Of a DNA stretch of 64,000 bases, positions 61,437 to 64,000 are shown piece after piece. The notes under the pieces are model-generated. The model had not been told where the DNA came from. It saw only the letters and a program-made list of their open reading frames with translations, and did no database searches. The number at the start of each line of letters is the position of its first letter. Within the stretch, counting starts at the first letter, position 1. The position numbers were made by a program, and so were the translations under genes. Source of the stretch: CAWHMS01 sp963830495 (GTDB lineage Bacteria > Actinomycetota > Actinomycetes > Propionibacteriales > Nocardioidaceae); assembly GCA_963830495.1 (NCBI GenBank), contig CAWHMS010000001.1, forward strand, positions 1 to 64,000, read 5' to 3'.

Positions 61437-62491
61437 ACGCGAGGGAGCGGGAGTACACCTGGCCTGCGGTGCTGTCCGGATTGATGGCTCGGCAGGACCT
61501 CACGGCTGAGCAGACCGGCGTGGGCGATGGAGCAGGTGCTGGCCGGCGAGGCGAGCCCGTCGCAGATCGCCGGTTTCGCGATCGCGCTGCGAGCCAAGGG
61601 CGAGACCGTCGACGAGGTCGAGGGTCTGGTGCGCACGATGTACGCGCACGCGGTCCGATCGACGTAGCCGGGCGCGACGGTCGACATGGTCGGCACGGGC
61701 GGCGACCGGGCGCACACGGTGAACATCTCCACCATGGCCGCGCTGGTGACCGCGGGCGCCGGTGCGACCGTGGTCAAGCACGGCAACCGCGCGGCGTCGT
61801 CGTCGTGCGGCACCGCCGACGTGTTGGAGCGCGCTCGGCGTACGTCTGGACCTTCCGCCTTCACGGTGGCCGAGTGGGCCGCGAGGCGGGGATCACGTTC
61901 TGCTTCGCGCCGATGTTCCACCGCGCGCTGCGGCACGCCGCGGTCGCCGGCGTGAGCTCGGGGTGGGCACGACGTTCAACTTCCTGGGCCCGCTGGCCAA
62001 CCCGGCGCGACCCGCCGCGCAGGCCGTCGGCTGTGCCGACCTGCGGATGGCGCCGATCCTCGCGGGTGTGCTGGCGCGGCGTGGCGTCGAGGCGGTCGTG
62101 TTCCGCGGCGACGACGGGCTCGACGAGCTGACCACCACGACGACGTCGCAGGTGTGGGTGGTCGCGGGCGGGACGGTGCAGCAGGAGACGCTCGACCCGC
62201 GGCCCTCGACATCCGCTCCCGCGAGCCACCGCGAGGCGCTGCGCGGTGGTGACGTCGACTTCAACGCCGACGCCGTGCACCGGCTGCTCGACGGCGAGGC
62301 GGGCGCCGTACGCGACGCGGTCGTGCTCAACGCCGGTGCGGCCCTGGCGACGCATGCCGGCGAGGCAGGGCCCGCTGCACGAGCGGGTCGCCGCGGGCAT
62401 GGCGCGTGCGCGCGAGTCGCTGGACAGCGGTGCGGCGAAGGCCGTGCTGGCGCGCTGGGTCGAGACCAGCGACCGGCTGTTCGACGCCTAG
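61437..62491 (+). CDS. trpD: Anthranilate phosphoribosyltransferase (frameshifted)
   Basis: Landmarks in several frames are YTWPAVLSGLMARQDLTAEQ, VDMVGTGGDRAHTVNISTMA, VVKHGNRAASSSCGTADVLE, then TFNFLGPLANPARPAAQAVG and VEAVVFRGDDGLDEL. The last frame ends SDRLFDA at 62491. This is the phosphoribosyltransferase of tryptophan synthesis. At least six frame changes occur, yet every motif is intact, so it is very probably functional. The start codon could not be identified. It may lie near 61437-61450. Confidence 0.85.
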
Positions 62492-62555
62492 GCAGTTGGC
62501 CGTCACGCCCGGAGGTGGCCGGTGAGCCGCCAGTCCATTCAGAGCATGGCGACGC

Positions 62556-62837
62556 TCAGTGCTCGAGGCCGATGGAGAACGCTGCTTCGAGGTCGTGCTG
62601 GGAGTAGGCCTGGAAGGCGATGTGCGTCTCGGTCGCGAGTACGCCGGGCACCTTGTTGATGCCGCCGGGCACGACCGTGGCCACCTGGTCGTGCTCGCGT
62701 ACGCGGACGAGCGCGATCAGGTCGATCTCGCCCGTGACGGAGTAGACCTCGCTGACGCCGTCGATCGCGGCGATCTTCTCGGCGACCTCGGGGATCTTGT
62801 CGACCTCGGCGTTGATGAACACGATCGCGGTGATCAC
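62556..62837 (-). CDS. Lrp/AsnC ligand-binding domain protein
   Basis: This 93-residue stand-alone RAM domain starts at GTG 62837 with ITAIVFINAEVDKIPEVAEK, then VSEVYSVTGEIDLIALVRVR, then LATETHIAFQAYSQHDLEAA. GAGGAG precedes the start. There is no helix-turn-helix, so it is an amino-acid-sensing module without DNA binding of its own. It is convergent with trpD, and a small-molecule sensor next to a tryptophan gene is suggestive. This gene is intact within the frameshift-rich region. Confidence 0.85.
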   Translation of the reverse strand: MITAIVFINAEVDKIPEVAEKIAAIDGVSEVYSVTGEIDLIALVRVREHDQVATVVPGGINKVPGVLATETHIAFQAYSQHDLEAAFSIGLEH

Positions 62838-62973
62838 GGTGGCTCCTCGCCCTCCCACGTCGGCAGATGACGAGCCGAGCCTAGTGCCCCGGCCGGCGAC
62901 GTTGCTCGCGACGAACCACGTCGCCGGCCGGGGTACTGGTGCGAGTGCCTCGCAGCCGTGCGCGCGAGCCTGA

Positions 62974-64000
62974 TCAGCGCGGGCGGGCACGGTGGTGCAC
63001 CGGCAGGTCGCGCCGGTCGTCGAACGGCACCAGTGAGGTCTTCGACGCCTCGACCGCGTCGAGCGTGTGCCGAAGGCCTTCGGCGCCGCCGATGGGGCAC
63101 GACCACTCACCGTCGAGATGCACCAGGCGCACGCCGGCCGACTCGAGCCAGCGCAGGATCTTCTCGCTCTCCTCGGCGGTCGCCGACGGTGCGGGACCCG
63201 GCCCCGGCGTGACGGTCTCGGCCTCGGCGCGCAGCGTGCGCACCCAGTCGCCGGCGTGTGCGCCGGGCGGGATGACGCCGGCCGCGGCCAGCCGGCCATG
63301 GCGTACGACATGGACCTCCCACGCGCCCGCGTCGTTGCGGCGCGCGGCGACCAGCTCGGCGCAGCGGGTCAGCGCTCCCAGGCGCTGCCGCCGGGCGGCG
63401 GCGCGCACGAAGCGGTGAGCCGGTCGCGGTGCGCCGCAGCGTCCTCGAAACGACAGTGCTCGGCCAGGCGGGCCATCTTGGACGTCGGCGGCGGCGACCA
63501 CCTCGCGCGGGTCGGCCAGTAGCGCGTGGCGCAGTCGCTCGACGACACGCGCGTAGGGACCGGGCGCAACCGAGCCGTCGCACGGCGACAGGCACCGCCC
63601 CATCTCGGCGAGCACACACGCACCCAGGTGCGGCTCGCGCGCCATCTTGGTCGTGCACTGCCGGATCGGGAATGCCTCGTGCAGCGCGGCCGCGGCACGC
63701 TCGGCGGTGCGCCGGGACGTGAACGGTCCGAGGTAGGTCGCGCCGTCGGTGAGCACCTGGCGCACGAGCGAGAGCCGTGGCCAGTGCTCGACGGTGAGCT
63801 TCAGCCAGTGCACCCGCTCGGGATGGCGTGAACGCCGGTTGTAGCGCGGCTTGTGCTGCTTGATCAGCCGGAGCTCACGGACCTCGGCCTCCAGCGGGGT
63901 GGTGCACTCGATGCCGACGACCGACTCGGCCAGACCCACCATCTCGCCCATCCGCGACCTGGTCTCACTCGCGGTGAAGTAGGTGCGCACGCGGGTGCGA
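62974..64000 (-). CDS. UvrC-like/DEDD exonuclease fusion protein, 3' part
   Basis: The gene runs off the right edge. It reads TYFTASETRSRMGEMVGLAE, then VVGIECTTPLEAEVRELRLI, KQHKPRYNRRS, and CVLAEMGRCLSPCDG, which is the GIY-YIG/UvrC N-terminal pattern. A compensated pair of frame changes at about 63430-63490 hides KMARLAEHCRFEDAAAHRDR. Actinobacterial relatives (Rv2191 type) carry an N-terminal DEDDh exonuclease before this part, which would lie beyond 64000. A DNA-repair role is inferred. Confidence 0.8.
   Translation of the reverse strand, partial: RTRVRTYFTASETRSRMGEMVGLAESVVGIECTTPLEAEVRELRLIKQHKPRYNRRSRHPERVHWLKLTVEHWPRLSLVRQVLTDGATYLGPFTSRRTAERAAAALHEAFPIRQCTTKMAREPHLGACVLAEMGRCLSPCDGSVAPGPYARVVERLRHALLADPREVVAAADVQDGPPGRALSFRGRCGAPRPAHRFVRAAARRQRLGALTRCAELVAARRNDAGAWEVHVVRHGRLAAAGVIPPGAHAGDWVRTLRAEAETVTPGPGPAPSATAEESEKILRWLESAGVRLVHLDGEWSCPIGGAEGLRHTLDAVEASKTSLVPFDDRRDLPVHHRARPR

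Overview
The window is high-GC actinobacterial chromosome, most likely from Nocardioides or a close relative in the Nocardioidaceae. The evidence is the GC-rich coding sequence, frequent GTG starts, ATGA/GTGA start-stop overlaps, a GlnR-type operator, an F420/LLM-type oxidoreductase, PspA-PspAA-HtpX-PspAB, and the actinobacterial qcrCAB/ctaCDEF respiratory genes. No rRNA, tRNA, CRISPR array, intact insertion sequence or prophage was seen.

Positions 1-18800 are accessory. They hold a broken LuxR-type regulator, a 32-residue membrane protein, a frameshifted class V aminotransferase, a DUF1801 protein, a dead ATPase fragment, and an ArsR-MFS efflux pair behind two perfect copies of a TGAGAG-N4-CTCTCA operator. 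A second aminotransferase is followed by a four-gene operon (Fe-S protein, FAD oxidase, a 119-residue unknown, LLM oxidoreductase) in which every junction overlaps by 4 nt. After that come a flavin monooxygenase-like protein, a cNMP-binding protein, SRPBCC/YCII/TfoX genes, a decayed ECF sigma factor, CorA and a broken MEDS-LuxR regulator.

Positions 18963-41870 are core metabolism. glnA sits behind a four-site GlnR box. Lipoate synthesis (lipA, lipB) and its users (sucB, lpdA, gcvT) are clustered. A cyclopropane-type fatty acid methyltransferase, a flavin oxidoreductase and a DUF1365 protein are wrapped around lipB-lipA-DUF4191. Further on are pepA, gcvT, and a complete ECF vitamin transporter with an exported protein behind a cobalamin riboswitch.

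Positions 42064-64000 hold the envelope-stress set pspA-pspAA-htpX-pspAB, a VanW-type protein, glycerate kinase, erpA and a PfkB kinase. These are followed by cytochrome c oxidase ctaC-ctaD-ctaF, an L,D-transpeptidase, and the bc1 and oxidase genes qcrB-qcrA-qcrC-ctaE. Last are a CtaG-type assembly protein, a receiver-like protein, trpD, an Lrp-type domain protein and the 3' part of a UvrC-like exonuclease. The order from glnA to the exonuclease recalls the Mycobacterium tuberculosis Rv2220-Rv2191 block.

Two themes stand out. A 22-bp repeat family, seen in tandem and inverted copies, sits between convergent genes at four loci. Single-base frameshifts are concentrated at both ends of the window, including in genes expected to be essential, which points to sequence error there rather than gene death.
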